Source of the DNA: Eubacteriaceae bacterium
GTDB taxonomy: Bacteria > Bacillota > Clostridia > Eubacteriales > Alkalibacteraceae
Direction of reading: 5' to 3'
NCBI GenBank assembly: GCA_013335935.1
Contig: JAAXUP010000005.1
Coordinates: forward strand, 1 to 64,000
DNA length: 64,000 bases
Shown: in pieces, positions 45,441 through 52,837 of the stretch
How positions within the stretch are numbered: the stretch's first letter is position 1
How the letters are laid out: the number at the start of each line of letters is the position of its first letter
Made by a program: the position numbers and the translations under genes
The notes under the pieces: model-generated
Seen by the model: the letters and a program-made list of their open reading frames with translations, nothing else
Told to the model about the DNA's origin: nothing
The model's database searches: none

Positions 45441-45942
45441 ACACTACCCTGACCATAATTTCATTATGCCTGAACATGGGTGGTGTAAAGGGTGGGTTAA
45501 AAAAGGCAAGCATGTAGTTGGAAGCTTCCTGATAGTTTTTGGCTACAACCCAGTCAGAAAGCTTCTCAATCATGATGTGTTCCTTCCCTTCATTTGAAAA
45601 GCCGCTATATTTTATGACGGCAAAAATACCGCTTTCGAATTTTTTTACAGAGAGCAAGTGGCTGTTGGGTTCCGGGATATGATCCCACTGCATTTTTGGA
45701 ACGACAAAAGCCATTTTCATCTGATTTCCAGCAATTTCCTCAATAACTGGAACGGTCATGCTGATTTTCTGCAATGTTTTATTTTCTCTGGAAATATAAC
45801 GAAACAATGTGCCAAATCCGTTTTCGATTTCAGGATCATTCTCATTGCTGTACTCAACAATGTAAAAATCTTTATACTTCCTCAACTCAAAGGAAGACTC
45901 CGTCAGGATCACTTCAAACTTTGGACGTTCGTACCTGGCCAT
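45439..45942 (-). CDS. SOUL-family heme-binding protein
   Basis: 167 residues. The SOUL/HBP fold is recognised by FEVILTESSFELRKYKDFYI, the middle segment GFGTLFRYISRENKTLQKISMTVPVIEE and the C-terminal YMLAFFNPPFTPPMFRHNEI. Such proteins bind heme or other tetrapyrroles or act like GyrI-type small-molecule binders. The heme ligand is not conserved in the family, so binding is only likely. Single gene, no signal peptide, hence cytoplasmic. The start follows AGGAGGTGG. Confidence 0.85.
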   Translation of the reverse strand: MARYERPKFEVILTESSFELRKYKDFYIVEYSNENDPEIENGFGTLFRYISRENKTLQKISMTVPVIEEIAGNQMKMAFVVPKMQWDHIPEPNSHLLSVKKFESGIFAVIKYSGFSNEGKEHIMIEKLSDWVVAKNYQEASNYMLAFFNPPFTPPMFRHNEIMVRVV

Positions 45943-46028
45943 ATATGACCACCTCCTTATGTATTTATACCCGCTTTATTTAAGCAACCCCATCTTCTGG
46001 AAAATACTGTACTCCTTTCTTGCCCGGA

Positions 46029-46058
46029 TTGTACAAGAATATCTAATGAGTATATAAT
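46029..46058 (+). promoter_or_regulatory. Predicted promoter of the lipoprotein gene
   Basis: TTGTAC, 18 bases, TATAAT, 40 bases ahead of the start at 46099. It shares ACAAGAATATCTA with the promoter at 35968-35997. Confidence 0.6.
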
Positions 46059-46098
46059 GGAATTATCAGGTTACTTATATTTTTCGGAGGGGGATCCT

Positions 46099-46830
46099 AT
46101 GAAAAAGCTATTGTTCTTTCTAATCCTTTTACTCCTTGGTTCGACATTAACCACAACTGCCGGTTGCTCTATATTTCCTGAGAAAGACCTTCCCTTTATT
46201 CTTGATATTATCCCTAAGGAACTGAATGGGCATTCAATTGCCGGTCAACATTGTGTTTTCCTGGTCACTATCACCGATGAAAAACAAACAAGGGAAGCCG
46301 CCGTTGAGATTTCCGCTATTGCTCCAGGTGCCGAAATCGTTATCTCTAAAAAAGAAATTTTAGAAGGCCAGGTTGCCGAGGTAATTGTTATCCCAGAAAA
46401 ATCTAGCATTGGAAAATCTATTGAAGTCACCATTACTGGGAATCGAGGCCGCTTGACTGAGAAGGAAACAATTGTTTTCAACGTTATCGAAGGTGAAGAT
46501 GACCGGAAAGAATACGCTGAAGTTTTACAATCAAAGTTTATTAAATGGCTGGAATCAAACCATCCCGAATTTGGAATAAAAAGTGATACCAAATGGGCAG
46601 GAACAATGGTCAGCCCCCAGTGGCTGGTGGTATCCCATTACCTGTTCTTCTCTGATGAGTGGGAAATGCATATGGCGTGGCACGTCATGATCCCCCCATA
46701 CGACTGGGTTCGGATTGACCTGAGGCACAGATTTGATGAACAAAAACCATCCTTCGCCTTTGAAATTTCATCTCTAGATGGAGAAAGCGAGCCAATTCCT
46801 ATAGAAGTCCCTGAATCCGTATGGAGGTAG
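46099..46830 (+). CDS. Hypothetical lipoprotein
   Basis: 243 residues from ATG 46099, behind GGAGGGGG. Signal peptide with Cys23 in TTTAGCSIF. The mature part looks like two modules: a beta-rich, Ig-like segment of about residues 35-130 (GQHCVFLVTITDEKQTREAA, GAEIVISKKEILEGQVAEVI, SIEVTITGNRG) and a C-terminal region rich in Trp and Tyr (KWAGTMVSPQWLVVSHYLFF, HVMIPPYDWVRIDLRHRF). I do not recognise the family. It is probably anchored on the cell surface. It has its own promoter and no functional neighbours. Confidence 0.75.
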   Translation: MKKLLFFLILLLLGSTLTTTAGCSIFPEKDLPFILDIIPKELNGHSIAGQHCVFLVTITDEKQTREAAVEISAIAPGAEIVISKKEILEGQVAEVIVIPEKSSIGKSIEVTITGNRGRLTEKETIVFNVIEGEDDRKEYAEVLQSKFIKWLESNHPEFGIKSDTKWAGTMVSPQWLVVSHYLFFSDEWEMHMAWHVMIPPYDWVRIDLRHRFDEQKPSFAFEISSLDGESEPIPIEVPESVWR

Positions 46831-46869
46831 AAAAAGGTAAAATAATTTAAGTGCACATCAAATTCATGT

Positions 46870-46898
46870 TTGACAAAAACCCGAAAATGGAGTACGAT
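46870..46898 (+). promoter_or_regulatory. Promoter of the first corrinoid methyltransferase operon
   Basis: TTGACA, 17 bases, TACGAT: a strong sigma-A match. It leaves an untranslated leader of about 165 bases before the GTG at 47072. The leader can form short stems (for example ACCTC with GAGGT near 46916-46943), but no cobalamin riboswitch core was recognised. Confidence 0.65.
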
Positions 46899-47071
46899 TA
46901 AATTACGAAAAGTTGACCTCATTAAAAAATCAATATCGAGGTTAATCCCTATTCGGTGGCAAGATCATTCGTACCATGTAATCGGTAACAAATCATAGAT
47001 TGCATTTACCTGAATTTGATCGAATCGTCGAGTAGAAAAAAGAATAAAATGCAAATGGAGGTAGACTGATA

Positions 47072-47875
47072 GTGATCATTATTGGAGAAAAAATTAATGG
47101 TGCGATTCCTTCTGTAGCGAAGGCAATTGCAGCAAAAGACGCAGACTTTATTCGCAATCTGGCGAAGGTACAAACAGAAGCAGGGGTAACTTTTATCGAT
47201 GTATGTGCTTCCGTAGACGATGACATCGAACTGGAAACCATGAAATGGCTGATCGATATCGTACAGGAGGCAACAGATCTTCCAATCGCAGTGGACAGCC
47301 CCAACGTGTACACTTGTATCGAAGCTATGAAATTCTGCAACAAGCCGGGCTTGTTCAACTCCGTTTCTTTGGAAGGCGGCAAGGTTGATTTGGCATTCCC
47401 CATTATCGCGGATACCAAATGGGAGGTTGTTGCCCTTTTAAACAGCGACAAAGGAATCCCAAAAACCGCACAAGACCGTCTTGACGTATTTGACGAATTG
47501 ATGGCAAAAGCCAAAGAGTACAACATTGCGCCATCCCGTTTTCACATTGATCCCCTGGTTGAAATGCTTTGCACCTCGGAAGACGGCATCAAGATGGTCA
47601 CCGAAGTGATCGGAAAAATCAAAGCCGCCTACCCTACCATCCATGTAACCGGAGCGGTCAGTAATATTTCCTTTAACCTTCCGGCAAGAAGGATCGTCAA
47701 TCAGGCCTTTACCGTACTGGCCATAAACGCCGGCATGGACAGCGGTATTTTAGATCCTTTAAACAAAGACCTGATGGGCATGATTTATGCGACTGAAGCG
47801 TTACTGGGTGAAGATGAATATTGCATGGAATATATAGGAGCCTTCAGAGAAGGTATATTCGGTGCAAAGAAATAA
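47072..47875 (+). CDS. Methyltetrahydrofolate:corrinoid methyltransferase (MT II), copy 1
   Basis: 267 residues from GTG 47072, with GGAGG ten bases upstream. A pterin-binding TIM barrel of the AcsE/MtgA/MtvA family: IIIGEKINGAIPSVAKAI at the N-terminus, GVTFIDVCASVDDD, AVDSPN, FHIDPLVEML and TGAVSNISFNLPARR are its folate-site blocks. It moves a methyl group between the corrinoid protein and tetrahydrofolate, the second half-reaction of demethylation systems in acetogens (as in OdmD/MtvA). The corrinoid protein and substrate methyltransferase follow in the same operon. It is closely related to the copy at 62.9 kb. Confidence 0.93.
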   Translation: MIIIGEKINGAIPSVAKAIAAKDADFIRNLAKVQTEAGVTFIDVCASVDDDIELETMKWLIDIVQEATDLPIAVDSPNVYTCIEAMKFCNKPGLFNSVSLEGGKVDLAFPIIADTKWEVVALLNSDKGIPKTAQDRLDVFDELMAKAKEYNIAPSRFHIDPLVEMLCTSEDGIKMVTEVIGKIKAAYPTIHVTGAVSNISFNLPARRIVNQAFTVLAINAGMDSGILDPLNKDLMGMIYATEALLGEDEYCMEYIGAFREGIFGAKK

Positions 47876-47912
47876 TCAATAATAAAATTTTAAAAATACA
47901 GGAGGAATTTAA

Positions 47913-48542
47913 ATGTCAAAGATTTTAGAAGTAAAAGCAAAAGTAGAAGCAGGAAAAACGAAACTGATCGCAGGTTTAGTACAGGAAGCCTTGGATGAAG
48001 GCATCAAAGCAGAAGACATTCTTCAGGCTATGGTAGACTCCATGGGCGTTGTAGGAGACAAATTCTCTACAGGAGAAATCTTTGTACCAGAAATGCTTAT
48101 CGCTGCAAAAGCTATGGCGAAAGGTGTGGAAGTTCTTAAACCTTTAATGGCAAGCGACAGCGCTTCTTCTTTGGGAACTTGCATCATCGGAACCGTAGCA
48201 GGAGACCTTCATGACATTGGTAAAAACCTTGTATCCATGATGGTTGAAAGCGCAGGCTTTAAAATGGTTGACCTTGGAGTAGACGTACCGGCACAAAAAT
48301 TTGTTGATGCCATCAAAGAAAATGAAAATGTAACTTTAGTTGCCTGCTCAGGACTTCTTACCACAACTATGCCAGCACTGAAAGAAGCTGTTGAGACAAT
48401 CAAAGCCAGCGGACTAGCTGTAAAAGTTATCGTTGGAGGAGCTCCTGTAACTCCGGAATATGCCGCTGAAATTGGCGCAGATGGCTATGCTCCTGATGCA
48501 GGCAGCGCAGCTGTAAAAGCGAAAGAATTAGTAACAGCTTGA
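47913..48542 (+). CDS. Corrinoid protein, copy 1
   Basis: 209 residues. A helical cap domain (about 1-85) precedes a B12-binding Rossmann domain with the ligand motif Asp98-x-His100-x2-Gly103 in AGDLHDIGKNLVSMM; His100 should bind cobalt from below. GLLTTTMPALKEAV and VGGAPVTPEYAAEIGADGYA contact the cofactor tail. It shuttles the methyl group between the URO-D enzyme encoded next and the MT II encoded before. Excellent ribosome binding site (AGGAGG). It is about 90 % identical to the protein at 49.9 kb by eye. Confidence 0.95.
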   Translation: MSKILEVKAKVEAGKTKLIAGLVQEALDEGIKAEDILQAMVDSMGVVGDKFSTGEIFVPEMLIAAKAMAKGVEVLKPLMASDSASSLGTCIIGTVAGDLHDIGKNLVSMMVESAGFKMVDLGVDVPAQKFVDAIKENENVTLVACSGLLTTTMPALKEAVETIKASGLAVKVIVGGAPVTPEYAAEIGADGYAPDAGSAAVKAKELVTA

Positions 48543-48575
48543 CTCATACCCTAATCTAAGGAGGCAGCAAACTAT

Positions 48576-49553
48576 ATGTTGACAATAAGACAAAATTTAA
48601 TGGAAACGATCAAAGGCGGAAGCCCGGATCGCTTTGTGAACCAATACGAATTTATGGAAATAATCATGGAAGCACCCATGGGAACTTTTGTTACACCAGG
48701 ACAGATCGTTAAAAACGAATGGGGCATCACCTTCAGCTGGCCAGAAGGCCAACTTGGGGGTTTCCCAGTGCACGACGCCGAGCATAAGGTGTTGAAAGAC
48801 ATCTGTGAGTGGAGAAAATATGTTAAAGCGCCTGCTGTCAATACTTCTGACGAAGCTTGGGCTGCAGCTGTAGAACATGCAAACGCTGTAGATCGTAACG
48901 AAAAATTCGTTACCCCATTTGTTGCACCTGGCATCTTTGAAATGACTCATCACCTTATGGGTATGGAGGACGCATTAATGGCTTTATACGAAGAGCCTGA
49001 AGCCATGCATGAGCTCATTGACTACCTGACAGAATATGAGTTAGCTTACGCTAAAGAACTCATCAGCCGTCTTCATCCGGATGCGCTTTTCCATCATGAC
49101 GACTGGGGCAGCCAAATTTCTTCCTTCGTTGCTCCTGAAATGTTTGAAGAATTCTTTGTTCCTGCTTATAAGAAAATCTATGGCTTCTACAAAGAAAATG
49201 GCGTTGAATTGATTGTTCACCATAGTGATACTTTTGGAGCTAATCTGGTTCCTTCAATGATCGAAATGGGCATCGACATCTGGCAGGGAGTTATGACTAC
49301 TAACAACACCCCTGAACTGATCAAGAAATATGGTCCACAAATTACTTTCATGGGAGATCTGGACAGCGGTAAAATCGATTTCCCTGGCTGGACACCTGAA
49401 ATCATTGCTGAACATGTAGAAAGAGCTTGCAAAACTTGTGGAAAATTATACTTTATCCCGAATTTAACACAAGGCTTGAATTTCAGTTCTTTCCCAGGCG
49501 TTTATGAAGAAACAACTGCAGCAATCGACAGAATGAGCAAAGAAATGTTCTAG
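48576..49553 (+). CDS. URO-D-family substrate:corrinoid methyltransferase (MT I), copy 1
   Basis: 325 residues, uroporphyrinogen-decarboxylase fold without the decarboxylase role. LMETIKGGSPDRFVNQYEF at the front, FHHDDWGSQISSFVAPEMF in the middle and LIVHHSDTFGANLVPSMIEM define the acetogen demethylase type (OdmB/VdmB-like). The His-x-Cys zinc motif of MtaA is not present at the usual place (it reads His-His-Ser-Asp); Cys residues in ACKTCGKLYF near the C-terminus may help bind zinc. It should move a methyl group from a methoxylated aromatic or other methylated substrate to the corrinoid protein. A terminator follows. Confidence 0.9.
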   Translation: MLTIRQNLMETIKGGSPDRFVNQYEFMEIIMEAPMGTFVTPGQIVKNEWGITFSWPEGQLGGFPVHDAEHKVLKDICEWRKYVKAPAVNTSDEAWAAAVEHANAVDRNEKFVTPFVAPGIFEMTHHLMGMEDALMALYEEPEAMHELIDYLTEYELAYAKELISRLHPDALFHHDDWGSQISSFVAPEMFEEFFVPAYKKIYGFYKENGVELIVHHSDTFGANLVPSMIEMGIDIWQGVMTTNNTPELIKKYGPQITFMGDLDSGKIDFPGWTPEIIAEHVERACKTCGKLYFIPNLTQGLNFSSFPGVYEETTAAIDRMSKEMF

Positions 49554-49565
49554 ATCCTATATTCA

Positions 49566-49611
49566 CAGCAAGGCCAAGTATAATTTTTATACCTGGCCTT
49601 GCTGCCTTTTT
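49566..49611 (+). terminator. Rho-independent terminator of corrinoid module 1
   Basis: CAGCAAGGCCA pairs with TGGCCTTGCTG, with an inner TATA/TATA pairing, followed by CCTTTTT. Confidence 0.92.
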
Positions 49612-49684
49612 GTCTTCATTTAGTATGGATCCAACTGAAATTAATTGATATTTAAAATAATATCGCATTTTTACAAAAAATAAT

Positions 49685-49712
49685 TTGTAATCATCCTTAA
49701 TATTGATTACAA
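49685..49712. promoter_or_regulatory. Operator-like dyad ahead of corrinoid module 2
   Basis: TTGTAATCA (49685-49693) and TGATTACAA (49704-49712) form a perfect 9-bp inverted repeat with 10 bases between. No such site was seen ahead of module 1, so module 2 may have its own regulator. Confidence 0.45.
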
Positions 49713-49873
49713 TTATATTATACATAAATAATATTAATTTATGCTAATATTATCTGAACGAAAGTTTATACCCGACAGCCGTGTAAAGGTTTACATTCAA
49801 AGAAAAATCAAACACATTTCTTCTGCTGAGATATCTCCCAGTAGAAGTTAAAATTAATAAGGAGGAATAGTTA

Positions 49874-50506
49874 ATGTCAAAAATTGCAGAAGTAAAAGCA
49901 AAGGTAGAAGCAGGAAAAACAAAACTAGTAGCAGGTTTAGTACAGGAAGCATTGGATGAAGGCGACAAAGCGGAAGATATCCTTCAGGCCATGGTAGACT
50001 CTATGGGTGTTGTGGGCGACAAATTCTCTACCGGAGAAATTTTCGTACCGGAAATGCTTATTGCAGCAAAAGCAATGGCAAAAGGTGTGGAAGTCCTCAA
50101 GCCTCTTATGGCAGGAGACAGCGCTTCTTCATTAGGTACCTGTGTTATCGGTACTGTAGCAGGCGATTTGCATGACATCGGAAAGAACCTTGTTTCCATG
50201 ATGATCGAAAGCGCAGGCTTTAAAATAGTTGATCTTGGGGTAGACGTACCTGCTCAAAAATTTGTAGATGCCGTAAAGGAAAATGACAATGTAACCTTGG
50301 TAGCATGCTCCGGTCTTCTCACCACAACGATGCCTGCACTTAAAGAAGCTGTTCAAACCCTCAAAGCCAGCGGATTAACTGGATTTAAAGTAATCGTCGG
50401 CGGAGCGCCTGTAACACCTGAGTATGCAGTCGAAGTAGGTGCAGATGGATACGCTCCTGATGCAGGAAGCGCTGCTGTAAAAGCAAAAGAATTGGTTACT
50501 GCTTAA
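49874..50506 (+). CDS. Corrinoid protein, copy 2
   Basis: 210 residues, nearly the same sequence as copy 1, with the same cobalt-binding motif GDLHDIGKNL (His100) and the same start MSKI-x-EVKAKVEAGKTKL. Differences from copy 1 are conservative (for example one extra residue in SGLTGFKVIVGG). Because the corrinoid proteins are so alike, both could interact with the same MT II and activator, while the methyltransferases encoded downstream differ more and may set substrate range. Start behind AAGGAGG. Not preceded by an MT II gene in this module. Confidence 0.95.
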   Translation: MSKIAEVKAKVEAGKTKLVAGLVQEALDEGDKAEDILQAMVDSMGVVGDKFSTGEIFVPEMLIAAKAMAKGVEVLKPLMAGDSASSLGTCVIGTVAGDLHDIGKNLVSMMIESAGFKIVDLGVDVPAQKFVDAVKENDNVTLVACSGLLTTTMPALKEAVQTLKASGLTGFKVIVGGAPVTPEYAVEVGADGYAPDAGSAAVKAKELVTA

Positions 50507-50540
50507 GCCCTGAACCATAAATTTAAGGAGGTCGATATAT

Positions 50541-51521
50541 ATGTTAACCAAAAGACAAAATTTGATGGAGACCATGAAAGGCGGCAAACCTGATCGCTTT
50601 GTAAATCAGTATGAGTTCATGCAAATGATAATGTCTGTTCCCATCACACGTGTCAGACCGGCAATCGGCGAAGAGAAAGTAAATGAATGGGGCGTTACCT
50701 TCCGATGGCCAGAAGGTCAACTTGGAGGTTTCCCGGTTCACGATGAAGAGCATATCCTGATAAAAGACATCGAAAATTGGAAAGATTACGTTAAAGCACC
50801 TTCAGTAAAGCGCCCTGAAGAAGATTGGGTTCCTGCCATAGAAGCTGCAAATGCGGTAGATCGAAATGACCAATTTGTAACTTGTTTTGTCGCACCAGGC
50901 CTTTTCGAGCAAACTCATCACTTTATGCGAATGGAAAATGCCTTGACAGCTTTTTATGAGTATCCAGATGAAATGCACGAGCTCATCGATTACCTGGTTG
51001 AATACGAGCTGACCTATGCAAAGGAGCTTATTGATCATATTCACCCTGACTGCATTTTCCATCATGATGACTGGGGCGGACAGATTTCCACCTTCCTTTC
51101 TCCTAAAATGTTCGAAGAATTCTTTCTTGAGCCTTATAAAAAAATCTACGGATATTATAAGGCAAATGGCGTCGAATTGATCGTTCACCACAGCGATAGC
51201 TACGCTGCCACGTTGGTACCCTATATGATCGAAATGGGTATCGATATCTGGCAAGGCGTTATGACCAGCAATCATACCCCTGAGCTTATCAAAAAGTACG
51301 GTGGAAAAATCACCTTCATGGGAGACCTTGACAGCGGTGTGATTGATTTCCCTGCATGGAATTCTGAAATAATCGCTAAAGAAGTGGAAAGAGCCTGCAA
51401 AACATGCGGAAAATTGTATTTTATTCCTTGCCTGACTCAAGGCCTGGGGATCAGCTCCTTCCCTGGCGTTTACGAAGAAACCTCTGCAGCAATTGACAGA
51501 ATGAGCAAGGAATTGTTCTAG
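50541..51521 (+). CDS. URO-D-family substrate:corrinoid methyltransferase (MT I), copy 2
   Basis: 326 residues, colinear with copy 1 at 48.6 kb (LMETMKGGKPDRFVNQYEFM, FHHDDWGGQISTFLSPKMF, LIVHHSDSYAATLVPYMIEM) but clearly more diverged than the corrinoid proteins, especially in residues 30-45 (MSVPITRVRPAIGEEKVNEW) and 80-110, which line or approach the substrate pocket. This pattern fits duplication followed by change of substrate. Start behind AAGGAGG. It ends at a long bidirectional terminator shared with the convergent third URO-D gene. Confidence 0.9.
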   Translation: MLTKRQNLMETMKGGKPDRFVNQYEFMQMIMSVPITRVRPAIGEEKVNEWGVTFRWPEGQLGGFPVHDEEHILIKDIENWKDYVKAPSVKRPEEDWVPAIEAANAVDRNDQFVTCFVAPGLFEQTHHFMRMENALTAFYEYPDEMHELIDYLVEYELTYAKELIDHIHPDCIFHHDDWGGQISTFLSPKMFEEFFLEPYKKIYGYYKANGVELIVHHSDSYAATLVPYMIEMGIDIWQGVMTSNHTPELIKKYGGKITFMGDLDSGVIDFPAWNSEIIAKEVERACKTCGKLYFIPCLTQGLGISSFPGVYEETSAAIDRMSKELF

Positions 51522-51546
51522 TCACAGAATAACTATTACATTAATA

Positions 51547-51595
51547 TAGCTCTATTCGGAAAAGATCCTTCAGATCCTTTTCCAGAATAGAGCTA
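51547..51595. terminator. Long bidirectional terminator
   Basis: TAGCTCTATTC pairs with GAATAGAGCTA and, inside, GGAAAAGATC with GATCCTTTTCC (one bulge). A and T runs flank both sides. It separates MT I copy 2 from the convergent third URO-D gene. Confidence 0.88.
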
Positions 51596-51612
51596 TTTCT
51601 TTATTTACAAAA

Positions 51613-52518
51613 CTACTGTCTTTCAATTGATTTGTCATCAATCGTCTGATAGATATTTCTTAAACCATGGAGATCCATGCCAGTGAAAAGACCGCTGTTG
51701 GTGCCAAGTATAAATCCCTTAAAATCTGTAGTCTCTTTCATCTGGCCGACCAATTGATTTAATCCGGCTTCCTCCCTGGATGCCTTCAGGTCCTCGATAT
51801 CCAGATGGCCCCATAAACAGATTTTTTTGCTGTATGGTGCAAGTTCTTCCAGACTCACGCCGCAATTCTTATCGATGCAATGGATCCCTTTAAAACCTGC
51901 ATCAATAACATCCTCCATGATCGAAAGATAATTCCCATCAGAGTGGAAAAACGGGATCATATTCTTCTGACTGACGGCTCTCACCTGTCTTTCCAGGGAA
52001 GGCAAAAACAGTTCCCTGAAAAGCTGATGCCGAATGATCAGACCATCCTGATAGGCAACATCATCTGCGATGATGATTCCATTTACTCCTAGATCAGCCA
52101 GCTTCGAAGCGGTCTCCATATTTAATCTTTCCACACGCTCTACAAATTCCAGTGTGTCTTCGGGATCTTCCATGATCATGGACAAAAATTCTTCAAATCC
52201 AAATACCCGCATACCAAGTTCAAATGCGCCATCCAAAAGAACAAAACTAAATAAGCTGGTTTTCTTCGTCCACGCCTCGACGTTCATACTTTCAAGCTCA
52301 ATGCTCACTTCCCCCTGATCATGAAGATATTTCGGCGATAAGCTGATGATATCCAGTCCTAGAGAATGTGCAAATTCCGATCTTTCTTCAAAACCAATGG
52401 TTTTACAGGTTAAGGCCTTTTGGATCACTTCATCATCAAGTACCAGTTCTCCTTTTGGCACCTTAAATGTAGCTTGCCGTTTGATTGTTTGTATCACTAA
52501 TTCACGGGAACTTATCAT
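51613..52518 (-). CDS. Divergent URO-D-family methyltransferase-like protein
   Basis: 301 residues from ATG 52518, giving the normal family start (MISSRELVIQTIKRQATFKV); AGGAG lies 13 bases upstream. GTG 52554 is possible but has no ribosome binding site. The URO-D fold is seen in DLGVNGIIIADDVAYQDGLI, MIPFFHSDGNYLSIMEDVID and CIDKNCGVSLEELAPYSKKI. The region after it (GFILGTNSGLFTGMDLHGLR) resembles corrinoid methyltransferases rather than HemE. It is only distantly related to the two MT I proteins and lacks its own corrinoid gene. Function: perhaps a third substrate-specific methyltransferase using the same corrinoid proteins. Confidence 0.8.
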   Translation of the reverse strand: MISSRELVIQTIKRQATFKVPKGELVLDDEVIQKALTCKTIGFEERSEFAHSLGLDIISLSPKYLHDQGEVSIELESMNVEAWTKKTSLFSFVLLDGAFELGMRVFGFEEFLSMIMEDPEDTLEFVERVERLNMETASKLADLGVNGIIIADDVAYQDGLIIRHQLFRELFLPSLERQVRAVSQKNMIPFFHSDGNYLSIMEDVIDAGFKGIHCIDKNCGVSLEELAPYSKKICLWGHLDIEDLKASREEAGLNQLVGQMKETTDFKGFILGTNSGLFTGMDLHGLRNIYQTIDDKSIERQ

Positions 52519-52636
52519 CTGTTCAAATTCACTCCTATCAAATAACTCTATCACTATTTTACCATGACATGGGTTTAAAAATAAACTCCATTCAGATATT
52601 TATACGACTTATTTTTAACAATTTAATAAATCTAGA

Positions 52637-52665
52637 ATGTTATCATATTGATTATTTTTTGTCAA
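52637..52665 (-). promoter_or_regulatory. Promoter of the third URO-D gene
   Basis: On the minus strand: perfect TTGACA, 17 bases, TAACAT, about 120 bases upstream of the predicted start. Confidence 0.6.
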
Positions 52666-52673
52666 TAATATAA

Positions 52674-52703
52674 TTGCACTTTGTGATGAATTTATGATAT
52701 ATT
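52674..52703 (+). promoter_or_regulatory. Promoter of the RACo gene
   Basis: TTGCAC, 18 bases, TATATT with a TGA just before the -10. Transcription should begin near 52710, so repeat copy A is in the 5' leader. Confidence 0.55.
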
Positions 52704-52721
52704 TAAATTAAATTTAGCAAG

Positions 52722-52805
52722 AACAAGAATAGCGTCTTAGACGCGTTATTCAAGTAGACTAGGAAAGTTTGGACCCCAGCGAGCTAGTCGAACTTTCCTA
52801 GTCTA
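52722..52805 (+). repeat. Stem-loop repeat family, copy A (84 nt, RACo leader)
   Basis: Two hairpins. First: GAATA-GCGTC pairs with GACGC-GT-TATTC (2-base bulge). Second: TAGACTAGGAAAGTT (52755-52769) pairs perfectly with AACTTTCCTAGTCTA (52791-52805) around a 21-base loop containing CCCCAGCGAGCTAG. It is 82/84 identical to copy B at 54624-54707. Confidence 0.92.
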
Positions 52806-52837
52806 AAATATTTCTCAAAATTAAAGGAGACGAATTT

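Larger units (their letters stand above)
49554..49873. other. Intergenic region between the two corrinoid modules
   Basis: 320 bases without a gene. It contains the terminator of module 1 (49566-49611), an operator-like dyad (49685-49712), very AT-rich sequence with possible promoters (for example TTGATT at 49703, TGCTAATAT near 49742) and a leader with a small hairpin (CTTCT...AGAAG, about 49819-49848) before the second module. Confidence 0.6.
52519..52837. other. Divergent promoter region of the third URO-D gene and RACo
   Basis: 319 bases without a gene. It holds back-to-back promoters (52637-52665 minus, 52674-52703 plus) and the complete 84-nt stem-loop repeat copy A, which lies in the predicted RACo leader. 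Confidence 0.75.

Noticed and set aside
46899-47071. Possible cobalamin riboswitch in the leader of the first corrinoid operon
   Set aside because: The leader is long enough and can form stems, but the conserved B12-box and core of the cobalamin riboswitch were not found on the plus strand; 'cggtggc' alone is not enough.
47072-51521. MttB-type (pyrrolysine or glycine betaine) methyltransferase
   Set aside because: The substrate methyltransferases here are of the URO-D fold, have no in-frame TAG and lack MttB motifs.
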